Below are positions 53,256 through 62,129 of a stretch of DNA of 64,000 nucleotides, piece after piece; position 1 is the first letter of the stretch; the number at the start of each line of letters is the position of its first letter. The stretch is from positions 1 to 64,000 of the forward strand of contig NZ_JPKG01000052.1 in assembly GCF_000735605.1 (NCBI RefSeq), in the 5' to 3' direction. The translations under genes were made by a program, and so were the position numbers. Source of the stretch: Allobosea sp. LC85 (GTDB lineage: Bacteria; Pseudomonadota; Alphaproteobacteria; Rhizobiales; Beijerinckiaceae). The notes under the pieces are model-generated. The model was not told the origin of the DNA. It worked only from the letters and a program-made list of their open reading frames with translations, and did not search any database.

Positions 53256-53459
53256 ATGAACGCAGTGATGGGCGCAGCGAACCGGGAGCGCGAACAGGCG
53301 GGCGCCACAGCCGAGCATCCGGGCCTGTCGCGCCTCGCCGATCGCTGATTGCTGAGACAGGACGCCTATATCGACGGGCGCTGGACAGCGGCTCCCGGAG
53401 GCGACGTCTTCCCAACGGGGACGCTCGTCTCGCACGTTGCGGCGCGGGTTGCCTGGTAA
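53256..53459 (+). pseudogene. Stub of a succinate-semialdehyde-dehydrogenase-like gene (DoeC type)
   Basis: From ATG 53256 the frame reads to LSRLADR, meets a TGA (53346-53348), then continues in the same frame LLRQDAYIDGRWTAA, GGDVFPTGTLVSHVAARVAW to TAA at 53457. LxRLxDxxLLRQxAYIDGxW and the short jump to a NPATGTLVSHVA-like motif match the first 45 or so residues of GabD-type dehydrogenases; the remaining 430 residues are missing. In ectoine pathways an aldehyde dehydrogenase of this superfamily (DoeC) oxidises aspartate semialdehyde. That this stub was doeC is inferred from position. Confidence 0.75.
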
Positions 53460-53619
53460 CCAATCGCCGTCGAAGCCACCCCGGCTTCCGGACGATCTGG
53501 GCTTTCGCCTCTGCGCAAACGGAAGGGGCAGCTAAGGGGCGGGAGCGGAAGCAGGCCGACCCAATGATAGCGCCTGCTACGGAACCACGCCTCCGCCATC
53601 GGAGCGCACCGTCCTGGGA

Positions 53620-54165
53620 TCAATAGGTCGGAGGCGTGATGGCGCTGACGATTTCGCTCGGTTCGTTCGAGGCGTTCCGGAAGCGGTGCGGCTCCCGGCT
53701 GTCGAAATAATAACCATCGCCGGGCTGCAGGATCGATGTCCGGCCGCCGACGGTGACCTCGACCGCGCCGCGGATGACGAGGCCGCCTTCCTGGGCCGAG
53801 TGGGAGAAGGCCTCGCCCGTATCGGCGCCCGGCGCGTAGGTCTCGTGCAGCATCAGCATCGCGCGGTTGGGAAAGCCGGTTCCGATGACACGATAGGAAA
53901 TGGCGTCAGCCCGGCCGATCTCCGTCATTTCAGCGGCCCGGCAGAAGGGATTTGGCGGCGAGACGGCGTGAAAGTCCAGAAAGAAGCCCGATGGCGTCGT
54001 GCCGAGCGCATCGAGCACGGCATGCAGCGTGTCGAGCGACGGGCTGATCAGGTCGCGCTCGATCAGCGAAATCGAGGAATGGGAAATGCCGGACCGCAAG
54101 GCGACGGCGCGGACGCTGAGCTGACGGCGGAGCCTTAGCTCCCTCAAACGGTCGCCGATCTTCAT
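53620..54165 (-). CDS. XRE-family regulator with C-terminal cupin domain
   Basis: 181 residues; AAGGAGG site at the ATG. Residues 1-60 form the helix-turn-helix (KIGDRLRELRLRRQLSVRAV, ALRSGISHSSISLIERD). Residues 105-180 are a cupin_2 domain (GLVIRGAVEVTVGGRTSILQ, PGDGYYFDSREPHRFRN). The PuuR-like subgroup often controls polyamine or amine uptake. It is divergent from the HisD-family gene and the PotDABC-like transporter, which it probably regulates. Confidence 0.9.
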   Translation of the reverse strand: MKIGDRLRELRLRRQLSVRAVALRSGISHSSISLIERDLISPSLDTLHAVLDALGTTPSGFFLDFHAVSPPNPFCRAAEMTEIGRADAISYRVIGTGFPNRAMLMLHETYAPGADTGEAFSHSAQEGGLVIRGAVEVTVGGRTSILQPGDGYYFDSREPHRFRNASNEPSEIVSAITPPTY

Positions 54166-54303
54166 GGAGGGCCTCCTTCACGCGAGAGCTGCATCTGAGC
54201 CCAGCTGGTGAATATCTTCAACGCCTCCGCGGGCCCTCCTTGCCTTGCCGCCGCGTGGCGCAGAAGCTTGGCCAGCTCTCTCCCGCTCACCGGAATGTCC
54301 TGC

Positions 54304-55611
54304 ATGTCCAAATCCGACCCCGCCCTGGAAGCCCGGCTCACGCGCATCAAGGCGCCCCAGCGCAGCGCCTGGAGCGACAACACCCCGGTCGAGACCACGG
54401 TGAAGGCGGTTCTGGAGGCGGTGCGGCGGGACGGCGACGCGGCGGTACGGCACTATTCCCGCGAGTTCGACAAGCTCGAGCTCGACGCCTTCGAAGTCAC
54501 AGCCGCGGAGCGCGCCGCCGCGCTGGACGGGTTGGAGACGCAGACCCGCACCGATACCGAGTTCGCGATCGAGCGCGTGCGGGCCTTCGCCGAGGCGCAG
54601 CGCAAGACCCTGTTGCCCCTGGAGATCGAGCCGCTGCCCGGCCTGCATCTCGGCCACCGCATCATCCCGATCGCCCGCGTCGGCGCCTATGTGCCGGGCG
54701 GGCGCTATCCGCTGCTCTCGGCGCCGATCATGACGATCGTGCCGGCCAAGGTCGCGGGCTGCGACGAGGTCATCGCCTGCCTGCCGCCCGCGGCCCATCC
54801 GGCGATGATCGCCGGCTGTCATCTCTCCGGCGCCGACCGGATCTTTCGCGTCGGCGGGGCGCAGGCGATCGCCGCGATGGCCTTCGGCACGGAGAGCATT
54901 CCGGCGGTCGACAAGATCGTCGGCCCGGGAAACGCCTATGTGAACGAGGCCAAGCGCCAGGTCTTCGGGCTCGTCGGCATCGACCAGCTCGCCGGCCCGA
55001 GCGAGATCTTCGTCGTCGCGGACGAGACCGGCGATGCCGTGACGATCGCGGTCGACCTGCTGGCGCAAGCGGAGCATGACGTGCGCACCCGCGTCGGCCT
55101 GATCACCACGGACCGAACCCTGGCGGACAAGGTGCTCGTCGAGATCGAGCGGCAGCTCGGCAACCTTTCGACCGCGCCGGTCGCCGCCGCCGCCTGGCGC
55201 GACTATGGCGAGATCGTCGTCTGCGCCGACGAGGCCGCCATGCTGGCCTATTCCGACCATATCGCCGCGGAGCATCTCGAGGTGCATACGCGCGACGCGC
55301 ATGCCACGGCCGCGAAGCTGCGCAATTTCGGCTCGATCTTCATCGGGGTCGCCGCGAGCGTGGTCTATTCCGACAAGTGCTGCGGCACGAACCACACGCT
55401 GCCGACCATGGCGGCCGGGCGCTATACCGGCGGTCTCTGGGTCGGCTCCTATCTCAAGACCTGCACGCATCAATGGCTCGACGAGCGCGGCGTGGCGGCT
55501 GTGGCCCCGCCGGCCATGCGCCAGAGCGCGAGCGAAGGCCTGGAAGGACACAGGCGCGCGGCGGCGCTGCGGCTCGCCCCGGCGCAGCTGCTGCGCGAGA
55601 TCGGAGCCTGA
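54304..55611 (+). CDS. Histidinol-dehydrogenase-family NAD enzyme (HpsN-like)
   Basis: 435 residues from ATG 54304 (54295 also in frame; farther upstream the sequence no longer looks coding). Family motifs: RVGAYVPGGRYPLLSAPIMT, VDKIVGPGNAYVNEAKRQVF, the HisD signature region GIDQLAGPSEIFVVADETGD and AEHLEVHTRDAHA. It is not in a his operon, so a role in histidine synthesis is unlikely. Related enzymes include sulfopropanediol 3-dehydrogenase. The neighbouring PotDABC-like importer and XRE/cupin regulator suggest oxidation of an imported alcohol. Confidence 0.88.
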   Translation: MSKSDPALEARLTRIKAPQRSAWSDNTPVETTVKAVLEAVRRDGDAAVRHYSREFDKLELDAFEVTAAERAAALDGLETQTRTDTEFAIERVRAFAEAQRKTLLPLEIEPLPGLHLGHRIIPIARVGAYVPGGRYPLLSAPIMTIVPAKVAGCDEVIACLPPAAHPAMIAGCHLSGADRIFRVGGAQAIAAMAFGTESIPAVDKIVGPGNAYVNEAKRQVFGLVGIDQLAGPSEIFVVADETGDAVTIAVDLLAQAEHDVRTRVGLITTDRTLADKVLVEIERQLGNLSTAPVAAAAWRDYGEIVVCADEAAMLAYSDHIAAEHLEVHTRDAHATAAKLRNFGSIFIGVAASVVYSDKCCGTNHTLPTMAAGRYTGGLWVGSYLKTCTHQWLDERGVAAVAPPAMRQSASEGLEGHRRAAALRLAPAQLLREIGA

Positions 55612-55735
55612 GCGCCGCGAGAATTTTTCGGGAATCCCTCTATCGCACCGCGATAAAGGGGGCTCCAATAGGGGCAACGACGATCCCAACCGCGAGGGGC
55701 GGGGGATCGCTGCAGCATAAGCAGGGAGAAGATCC

Positions 55736-56788
55736 ATGACGTTTCTGAAGTCGATACTGGGCAGCACCGCGCTCGCAGCAGGCCTCGTCATCGCCGGCCT
55801 CGGTGCAGCCTCCGCCCGCGATCTCACCGTCGTATCCTGGGGCGGCAACTACCAGGACGCGCAGCGCAAGATCTACTTCAAGCCCTTCGCCGAAAAGTCC
55901 GGCAAGCCGGTCCTCGACGAATCCTGGGACGGCGGCGTCGGCGTCATCCAGGCCAAGGTGAAGGCCGGTACGCCGAACTGGGACGCCGTCCAGGTCGAGG
56001 CCGATGAACTCGCCATCGGTTGCGCCGACGGCCTCTACGAGAAGCTCGACTGGAGCAAGCTCGGCGGCAAGGACAAGTTCCTGCCGAGTGCGGTGAGCGA
56101 TTGCGGCGTCGGGGCGATCGTCTGGTCGACGCTGCTCTCCTACGATTCCGAGAAGCTGAAGACGGCGCCGACCTCCTGGGCGGACTTCTGGGACACCAAG
56201 AAATTTCCGGGCAAGCGCGCCCTGCGCCGGGGCCCGAAATATGCGCTCGAGTTCGCGCTGATCGCCGATGGTGTCGCGCCGAAGGACGTCTACAAGGTGC
56301 TGCGCGAGAAGGGCGGCGTCGATCGCGCCTTCAAGAAGCTCGACGAGATCAAGTCCGATATCGTCTGGTGGGAATCGGGCGCGCAGCCGCTGCAGCTGCT
56401 GAAATCCGGCCAGGTCGTGATGACCTCGGCCTATAACGGCCGCATCAGCGGCATCAACAAGACCGAGGGCACCAAGTTCAAGACCGTCTGGCCCGGCTCC
56501 ATCTACGCCGTCGACAGCTGGGTGATCCTGAAGGGCAGCCCGAACAAGGACCAGGCGATGGACTTCATCGCGTTCGCCAGCCTGCCGGAGAACCAGTCCA
56601 AGCTGCCGCAGGACATCGCCTATGGCCTGCCCAACAAGGCGGCCGCAGCCGCCGTCCCGGCCGATCTCGCCGTGGATCTGCCGACCGCGCCGCAGAATCT
56701 CGAGAATGCGATCGCGATCGATGTCGACTACTGGAACGACAATATCGAGGACCTGACCAAGCGCTTCAACGCCTGGGTCGGCAAATAG
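55736..56788 (+). CDS. PotD-like (spermidine/putrescine-type) binding protein
   Basis: 350 residues; AGGGAGAAG site; signal peptide ends near AGLGAASA. SBP_bac_8/PotD pattern: RDLTVVSWGGNYQDAQRKIY, VGVIQAKVKAGTPNWDAVQV, WADFWDTKKFPGKRALRRG and TVWPGSIYAVDSWVILKGSP. The family binds polyamines and other organic solutes; the ligand here is not certain. It precedes the ATPase gene by 190 bases; the gap is GC-rich with GCAGG repeats. Confidence 0.9.
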   Translation: MTFLKSILGSTALAAGLVIAGLGAASARDLTVVSWGGNYQDAQRKIYFKPFAEKSGKPVLDESWDGGVGVIQAKVKAGTPNWDAVQVEADELAIGCADGLYEKLDWSKLGGKDKFLPSAVSDCGVGAIVWSTLLSYDSEKLKTAPTSWADFWDTKKFPGKRALRRGPKYALEFALIADGVAPKDVYKVLREKGGVDRAFKKLDEIKSDIVWWESGAQPLQLLKSGQVVMTSAYNGRISGINKTEGTKFKTVWPGSIYAVDSWVILKGSPNKDQAMDFIAFASLPENQSKLPQDIAYGLPNKAAAAAVPADLAVDLPTAPQNLENAIAIDVDYWNDNIEDLTKRFNAWVGK

Positions 56789-56978
56789 GGCCAGCAGGCA
56801 GGGAGGCAGGCAGGCGGCAGCTCGCCGCCTTCGCTTAGCCGCCCGCCAAGCAACGCGTCCCGGGCACGCCATCGTACCCGGGGCCGCCCCCGCCAGCCGC
56901 CCGGCCTGGCGCCGTCTCCGACCGGTTCCTCGCCGCGGCCGCAGCGGCTTCGTCTCATCCTCACGGGAAGATTGTTCA

Positions 56979-58052
56979 TTGCGAGATCTGGATCCGTTCA
57001 TTCGTTTCGAGGCCATCAGCAAGGTATTCGGCACGGTCACTGTGGTTGACGCGCTCGACTTCCATGTCGCGCGGGGCGAGTTCGTCAGCCTTCTCGGCCC
57101 CTCCGGCTCGGGTAAGACGACGCTCCTGATGATGCTCGCCGGTTTTGAGGCGCCCTCGGGCGGGCGCATCCATGTCGACGGGCGGCGCGTCGAGCACCTG
57201 CCGCCCTACAAGCGCGAGATGGGCGTCGTCTTCCAGAACTACGCGCTGTTCCCGCATATGACGATCGCCGAGAATGTCGGCTTTCCCCTCAAGATGCGCG
57301 GCGTCGCCAGGGCGGAGCGCGACGCGAGGGTGAAACGCGCGCTCGATCTGGTGCGGCTCGGCCATCTCGCCGACCGCAGGCCCTCGCAGCTCTCCGGCGG
57401 CCAGCAGCAGCGCATCGCACTCTCGCGTGCCCTGGTCTACGAGCCCAAGGTCGTGCTGATGGACGAGCCGCTGAGCGCGCTCGACAAGCAACTGCGCGAG
57501 CATATGCAGCTCGAGATCCGCGCGCTGCATCGCGAACTCGGGTTGACCGTGATCTTCGTGACGCATGATCAGGGCGAGGCGCTGACCATGTCGGACCGTG
57601 TCGCCGTGCTGAACCGCGGCAAGATCGAGCAGTTCGATACGCCGTCGGGCCTCTATGACAGGCCGCAGACACGCTTCGTCGCCGAATTCATCGGCGAGAC
57701 CAATCTGCTCGCGGGACGCGTCTCGCAGCGCCAGGGCGAGGCCGCGACGGTCGCGCTTATATCCGGCGGGAGCGTGAGCTGCGATAGGGCAGGGCCGTTT
57801 GAAACCGGCAGCGAGGTCATGGTCTCGGTGCGTCCCGAAATGCTGCATCTCGTGCAGGACGCTGCTGCCGCGAACGCCTTGTCGGTGACGATCGAAGACC
57901 ATGTCTACCATGGCGACCATATCCGCCTGCATCTCGCCTTCGGGGAGAGCCGTCTGGTCGCCCGGGCCGGGCGTCGCGATGCGGCGCCGCCGATCGGCAG
58001 CAAGGCCTTGGCCAGCTTCGCGCCGGGCGATTGCGCTTTGGTGGCGCCATGA
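56979..58052 (+). CDS. PotA-like ABC ATPase
   Basis: 357 residues from a TTG at 56979, the only start codon near the beginning of homology (a weak GGGAAG site precedes it). Walker A GPSGSGKTT, Q-loop VVFQNYALFPHMTI, signature [16 protein letters not shown], Walker B VVLMDEPLSALD and switch IFVTHDQGEAL. The C-terminal TOBE domain (about 275-355) has VSVRPEMLHLV. Energises the permeases encoded next; its stop overlaps the first permease start (ATGA). Confidence 0.92.
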   Translation: MRDLDPFIRFEAISKVFGTVTVVDALDFHVARGEFVSLLGPSGSGKTTLLMMLAGFEAPSGGRIHVDGRRVEHLPPYKREMGVVFQNYALFPHMTIAENVGFPLKMRGVARAERDARVKRALDLVRLGHLADRRPSQLSGGQQQRIALSRALVYEPKVVLMDEPLSALDKQLREHMQLEIRALHRELGLTVIFVTHDQGEALTMSDRVAVLNRGKIEQFDTPSGLYDRPQTRFVAEFIGETNLLAGRVSQRQGEAATVALISGGSVSCDRAGPFETGSEVMVSVRPEMLHLVQDAAAANALSVTIEDHVYHGDHIRLHLAFGESRLVARAGRRDAAPPIGSKALASFAPGDCALVAP

Positions 58053-59218
58053 GCGCGCGCCTCAAGGCTCTGCTCCTCATCCTGCCGCTGGTGCTCTTCC
58101 TCGGCTTCTTCTTCCTCTGGCCGCTCTGGATGATGGTCTCGACCGCCGTGCAGGGCGGCACGGTGCGCCTCGCCTTTCCGCAGACGGCGACCGCGATCGG
58201 GAGCTGGGATGGGGCTGGCCCGCCGCCGGCCTCCCTGCAGGCGGCGTTGGTCCGGGATCTGCGGGCCGACACGCCGCAGGAGCGCTTCGGCGATGCGGTC
58301 CGCACGCTGAACAGCCAGCAGGCCGGTTTCCGCACCCTGCTCCCCCGGACGGCGCGGGCCGTGCGGGAAGCCGGCGAAACTGACGCGGTCGACCTTGTCG
58401 CCGTCGACCCGCGCTGGAGCGAGCAGGGCTATTGGCTGGCGCTGAAGCGCAGCATGCCGGCCTATACCGACGCCAATCTGCTGGCGGCGATCGATCTCAA
58501 GCGCAATGACGCGGCGCGGATCGAGCCCGTCGAGCCCGATTTCGCCGTCAACCGTGCGATCATGCTGCGCACCTTCGTCATCGCCGGCCAGGTCACGCTG
58601 CTCTGCGCGGCGATCGGCCTGCCTTTCGCGATGCTGGCGGCGAGCGTGACGGGCTGGAAGCGCAATGCGCTGCTCATCGCCGTGCTGCTGCCGCTCTGGA
58701 CATCGCTCTTGGTGCGCACGGCAGCCTGGCTGATCCTGCTGCAGGATAACGGGCTGATCAACCAGACGCTGCGCGCGCTCGGGCTGATCGATACGCCGCT
58801 GTCGCTGATCTACAACCGCACGGGCGTGCTGATCGCCATGACGCATGTCCTACTGCCGCTGATGGTGCTGCCGATCTATGCCAGCCTGATCGCGATTCCG
58901 CGCAACCTGATGCCGGCCGCCGCTGCGCTCGGCGCCGCCCCGCTGCAGGCCTTCCGCCATGTCCTGCTGCCGCTCGCCATGCCGGGCCTGCTCTCGGGTT
59001 CGCTTCTCGTCTTCATGGTGGCGCTCGGCTACTACATCACCCCGGCCCTGACCGGCGGGGCAGGCGACCAGATGATCAGCTCGGTCATCGCCTTCTACGC
59101 CACCGGAACGGCGAACTGGGGCATGGCGGGCGCGCTCGGCCTGTTCCTGCTGGTGCCGACGACCGCGCTCTACATCCTCTACGGCCGGCTCTCGCGCACG
59201 CCGCTGGTGCAGACATGA
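58049..59218 (+). CDS. PotB-like permease with enlarged first periplasmic loop
   Basis: 389 residues, longer than the roughly 280-residue PotB. Helix 1 (LKALLLILPLVLFLGFFFLW) is followed by about 140 hydrophilic residues before the next helix (MLRTFVIAGQVTLLCAAIGL). The rest is a standard permease with EAA loop NLMPAAAALGAAPLQAFRHV. Enlarged first loops occur in some alphaproteobacterial PotB-like proteins and may contact the binding protein. Overlaps the ATPase gene and the second permease gene. Confidence 0.9.
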   Translation: MSARLKALLLILPLVLFLGFFFLWPLWMMVSTAVQGGTVRLAFPQTATAIGSWDGAGPPPASLQAALVRDLRADTPQERFGDAVRTLNSQQAGFRTLLPRTARAVREAGETDAVDLVAVDPRWSEQGYWLALKRSMPAYTDANLLAAIDLKRNDAARIEPVEPDFAVNRAIMLRTFVIAGQVTLLCAAIGLPFAMLAASVTGWKRNALLIAVLLPLWTSLLVRTAAWLILLQDNGLINQTLRALGLIDTPLSLIYNRTGVLIAMTHVLLPLMVLPIYASLIAIPRNLMPAAAALGAAPLQAFRHVLLPLAMPGLLSGSLLVFMVALGYYITPALTGGAGDQMISSVIAFYATGTANWGMAGALGLFLLVPTTALYILYGRLSRTPLVQT

Positions 59219-60051
59219 GCGGCGTCTCCCGTCCCGGCGGCGCGGCCTTCAACGCTGTGCGGCTCGCCTTCGCAGGCCTCGCCGTCGCCTTCCTGCTGCT
59301 GCCGCTCGTCGCGATCCTGCCGCTCGCCTTCACCGACAGCGTCTTCCTGGTCTATCCGATCAGCGGTCCCTCCCTGCGCTGGTTCGGCGCGCTGGCGGAA
59401 AGCCAGGCCTGGACCCGCGCGATCGTCAATTCGCTGATCATCGGCACGGGCGCGACCGTCGTCGCGACGGTGATCGGAACGCTGGCGGCGCTTGGGCTGA
59501 GGCGCGAGCTCCTGCCGTTGTCCGGCCTGCTGCGCTCGGTCTTCCTGCTGCCGATGGTGGTGCCGGCGGTCGTGCTCGGCGTCGGCATGCAGATCCTCTA
59601 TGCCCGCATGGGGCTGGCCTCGAGCTATCTCGGCGTCATCATTGCGCATGCGGTGCTCTGCGTGCCCTTCGTGCTCGTCAATGTCGCGGGCTCGCTCGCC
59701 AGCATCGATCCGGCGCTCGAGCGGGCCGCCGCCAGTCTCGGCGCTTCGCCGGTCAAGGTCTTTCGCGGCGTGACGCTGCCGCTGGCCATGCCCGGCATCC
59801 TGACCGGGGCGGTCTTTGCCTTCGCCACCTCGCTCGACGAGGTGGTGATCACGCTCTTCGTCGCGGGCCCCAACCAGACCACGCTCGCCCGTCAGATGTT
59901 CTCCTCGCTGCGCGAGAACATCAGCCCCGCGATCGCGGCCGCAGCCTTCATCATCATGATCCTGACCTTCGCCCTGCTGCTGGCCGTGAAGGGCGCCTCG
60001 CTTTTCCCCGCGTTGCGCAAGAAGCAGAGGGTTCGGCCGAGCGAGGCTTAG
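59215..60051 (+). CDS. PotC-like permease
   Basis: 278 residues, about six membrane helices. Diagnostic: RALAxS-like region ALAESQAWTRAIVNSLIIGT, and the EAA loop SIDPALERAAASLGASPVKV. The C-terminus TSLDEVVITLFVAGPNQTTL is typical of PotC. It overlaps the previous gene by 4 bases and ends the transporter operon. Confidence 0.91.
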   Translation: MSGVSRPGGAAFNAVRLAFAGLAVAFLLLPLVAILPLAFTDSVFLVYPISGPSLRWFGALAESQAWTRAIVNSLIIGTGATVVATVIGTLAALGLRRELLPLSGLLRSVFLLPMVVPAVVLGVGMQILYARMGLASSYLGVIIAHAVLCVPFVLVNVAGSLASIDPALERAAASLGASPVKVFRGVTLPLAMPGILTGAVFAFATSLDEVVITLFVAGPNQTTLARQMFSSLRENISPAIAAAAFIIMILTFALLLAVKGASLFPALRKKQRVRPSEA

Positions 60052-60122
60052 GTGCGACTTTCGTGCGTCAATGAACCGGTCTGCGCCCGTTACTGGGATC
60101 TTGTTCAACGAATTTTTCGCGC

Positions 60123-60323
60123 TTACCGGTGGCGCCTGTATTTGTAATGGTCCCGGATGAAGGCGTTGAAGAAGCGCCCCTTCGAAAAGGCGGACTTGTA
60201 GGCCGCATAGATCTCCGGCGGGACATCGTCGTAGTCGTATCTCAGGCCGCTTGCGCGGAACCACACCGAAAGGATGCGGGTGTCCGGGTCGTAACGCGCT
60301 TCACGGATGGAGGTCGAAGGCAT
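60123..60323 (-). CDS. KTSC-domain small protein
   Basis: 66 residues from ATG 60323 (GGATGGAGG site region). It is a complete KTSC domain: SIREARYDPDTRILSVWFRA, LRYDYDDVPPEIYAAYKSA and FSKGRFFNAFIRDHYKY. The domain is known from the tail of some lysyl-tRNA synthetases and as free proteins, and its function is unresolved. Convergent with the PotC-like gene. Confidence 0.88.
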   Translation of the reverse strand: MPSTSIREARYDPDTRILSVWFRASGLRYDYDDVPPEIYAAYKSAFSKGRFFNAFIRDHYKYRRHR

Positions 60324-60334
60324 TCGCCCGACCG

Positions 60335-60550
60335 CTAGTCTTGGGCGGGTGGGAGGCCGCGGATGGCCGGCCGATTCAGAACGCTTTCGTCGGCGGCAAA
60401 ACGCGAGCCGCAAACGAGCCCACCGGCGCTCGAAAGGTCTGCAATGCCTTCACCGACGATTGCCACGTCGATCTGAGCGTCCTTGACGATGGGCCTTGCT
60501 GCCGGCGCGATCTCGATATCGATCCAGGCGGGCGGGCTGAGCTCGGTCAT
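60335..60550 (-). pseudogene. N-terminal remnant of an FAD-dependent oxidoreductase
   Basis: From ATG 60550 the frame reads TELSPPAWIDIEIAPAARPI, then QIDVAIVGEGIADLSSAGGL. This corresponds to the N-terminus of DAO-type oxidoreductases with an eroded GxGxxG dinucleotide loop (GEGIAD in place of GxGIAG) and ends after about 70 residues. The rest of the roughly 500-residue protein is missing. Assigned by eye. Confidence 0.55.
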
Positions 60551-60702
60551 CACCGGCATTGGAGTGCTCCAGGCTGCAGGGATGCAACGCTGGGACAACC
60601 AGGAGGTTCACATTCGCGAGAAAAAGCGGCGCAACCGCGCGATCATCGCGGCAAGGTAGCTGCCTGATCGGACGTCTCGCCGACCTTCGGAAAACGGGTT
60701 TC

Positions 60703-61092
60703 TCATCCCGAGCGCTTCGATTCCTTCATCTTGAGCATGGCCTGGAGACGGCCGATATTGGCCTCGACCCATTTCCGCCTGAAGATATTCAGGCGGCCCA
60801 TCGGGACACGCTGAACGATATAGCGGGATGCAACGGTCACCTGCGCAGGCGACATCAGGCGAGACGCCTCCTCCACCGCCTCAGAAAATGCCGCTTGAGC
60901 ATGATCGAGGTTCTTGAACTCGCCGACCAGCGTCGAGCTTGGCAGCTTCTCGGTCTGGCCTGCGACCGTGATCGAGTCGAACCAGCCCTGAGCGAGGGCC
61001 GCCTCCAGGAAGCGCTGGTGCGGATCGCCGGGAGCGGTCTCGATATCGTATGTCGCAATGAAGTGCTTCACGTCGGTCTCCGCAGGTTGCAC
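60703..61092 (-). CDS. Hypothetical protein
   Basis: 129 residues with a GTG start at 61092 behind GGCGAGG. Mixed alpha/beta composition with FIATYDIETAPGDPHQRFLE at the start and a basic C-terminal helix (RLQAMLKMKESKRSG). No family is recognised. Balanced amino acid use suggests a real gene. It lies in a patch of small genes with no clear operon. Confidence 0.55.
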   Translation of the reverse strand: MQPAETDVKHFIATYDIETAPGDPHQRFLEAALAQGWFDSITVAGQTEKLPSSTLVGEFKNLDHAQAAFSEAVEEASRLMSPAQVTVASRYIVQRVPMGRLNIFRRKWVEANIGRLQAMLKMKESKRSG

Positions 61093-61192
61093 GGAACCTC
61101 GCCGTCAGGATCGTCAACGACCCGCCTCACCGGCAACGGAGGCGACGCATCTCGGCACAGCGATCCATGGCTGCAAGCGAGCAGGAGGCAGA

Positions 61193-61405
61193 TTGATCGT
61201 TGGCATTCGCATCATCGTACCGGCCGCCTTCAAGCATGTCTCCCGTGACGGCTGCGCTGATCTGCTGGCTGAAGCGCTCATGAAAGAGCTCGAGCAGCGC
61301 ATCATGGCCCGCACCGGAAAAAAGCTGCAGACGGCGTCGGTCCGTGCTCACGACATGATAACCGTGATCCTCGGTGCCGACAGGACTAGAATAGCGTCTC
61401 TTTGA
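61193..61405 (+). CDS. Small hypothetical protein with TTG start
   Basis: 70 residues from TTG 61193, chosen because AGGAGG (61183-61188) lies just before it; the frame upstream looks non-coding. Predicted content: strand IVGIRIIVPA, a helix LLAEALMKELEQRIM and a strand MITVILGA. No family is recognised. The opposite strand is also open here, so confidence is limited. Confidence 0.45.
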   Translation: MIVGIRIIVPAAFKHVSRDGCADLLAEALMKELEQRIMARTGKKLQTASVRAHDMITVILGADRTRIASL

Positions 61406-61486
61406 GCGGCGCGGCCGTGGCCGGATCGTTGTCTCCGAGCTTGTGGGCGTGCGAGGTCGGAATTGCTCATTCTGGGGGAGACCAGC

Positions 61487-61819
61487 ATGGCCGTCCAAGA
61501 AGGCACCTATAAAGCGGAGTTTGGGACCGCCCTCGGCATCGGCAGCGGTGTCGTGGTGATCCGCGGCGGCAAGGTGCGCGGAGGCAATTCAGCCATGCTG
61601 TACGTCGGAAGCTATCAAGAGGATCGAGATACATTCAGCGCGGAGATCCGGGTATCCAGGCATACCCCGACTCTGGCTGTCGAAAGCGTGTTCGGTAAGG
61701 ATGACGTGTCTGTCAGCCTTGCAGGGGTGGCCATCGAGGGCACCATTTCGCTGCTAGGCGAGTCGCCGGACGCGCCAGGAATCACAGTTCGGGTCACCCT
61801 TGTTCGCGTTGCCGACTGA
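61487..61819 (+). CDS. GrlR-like small regulatory protein
   Basis: 110 residues from ATG 61487 behind GGGGGAG. A beta-rich lipocalin-like half-barrel with VQEGTYKAEFGTALGIGSGV, IRGGKVRGGNSAMLYVGSY and FSAEIRVSRHTP. This order resembles the GrlR family, named for a negative regulator of type III secretion in enteropathogens; homologues in rhizobia have no known role. No type III genes are here. Confidence 0.7.
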   Translation: MAVQEGTYKAEFGTALGIGSGVVVIRGGKVRGGNSAMLYVGSYQEDRDTFSAEIRVSRHTPTLAVESVFGKDDVSVSLAGVAIEGTISLLGESPDAPGITVRVTLVRVAD

Positions 61820-61874
61820 CTAAACGGCTCGAGCATCTCAGGGCTGTCCTGGGTTTCGCCCCGTCTTATTGGAA

Positions 61875-62129
61875 TTAGCGCGCCGCACTCATCGAATGTT
61901 CAATCTCCTGCTCTATCTCGAGGGCTAGAACGCGGTACTCCTCCACCCGTACCTGCCCTGTCGGCGAAGAGATTTTCGACCAATGGGCCACGGCTTCGCA
62001 AGCCCATTCATAGTCTTCGAACAGGACAGCCAGTACCGCGATACGGCTGCATTCTTGCCGTAACTCCGCTCTCCACTGCGGCCAGCGAAGCATGAGCCTT
62101 GCAAGCCCGCGCTTCTGTGCGTCGTTCAT
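61875..62129 (-). CDS. Small helical hypothetical protein
   Basis: 84 residues, mostly helical, with a Trp/Arg-rich start (MLRWPQWRAELRQECSRIAV) and an acidic C-terminus (VLALEIEQEIEHSM). No good ribosome binding site was seen and no family is recognised. Amino acid balance favours a real gene. Confidence 0.5.
   Translation of the reverse strand: MNDAQKRGLARLMLRWPQWRAELRQECSRIAVLAVLFEDYEWACEAVAHWSKISSPTGQVRVEEYRVLALEIEQEIEHSMSAAR

Noticed and set aside
54304-55611. hisD of histidine biosynthesis
   Set aside because: No other his gene is nearby and the transporter/regulator context is catabolic, so only the family is claimed.
56789-56978. GCAGG-rich short repeats and CG-rich stems as a terminator
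   Set aside because: No stable symmetric stem with a T-run could be drawn, and the transporter genes on both sides are expected to be co-expressed.
54178-57169. Long minus-strand frames opposite the HisD- and PotD-like genes
   Set aside because: Both have the mirror composition typical of high-GC DNA and no domain.
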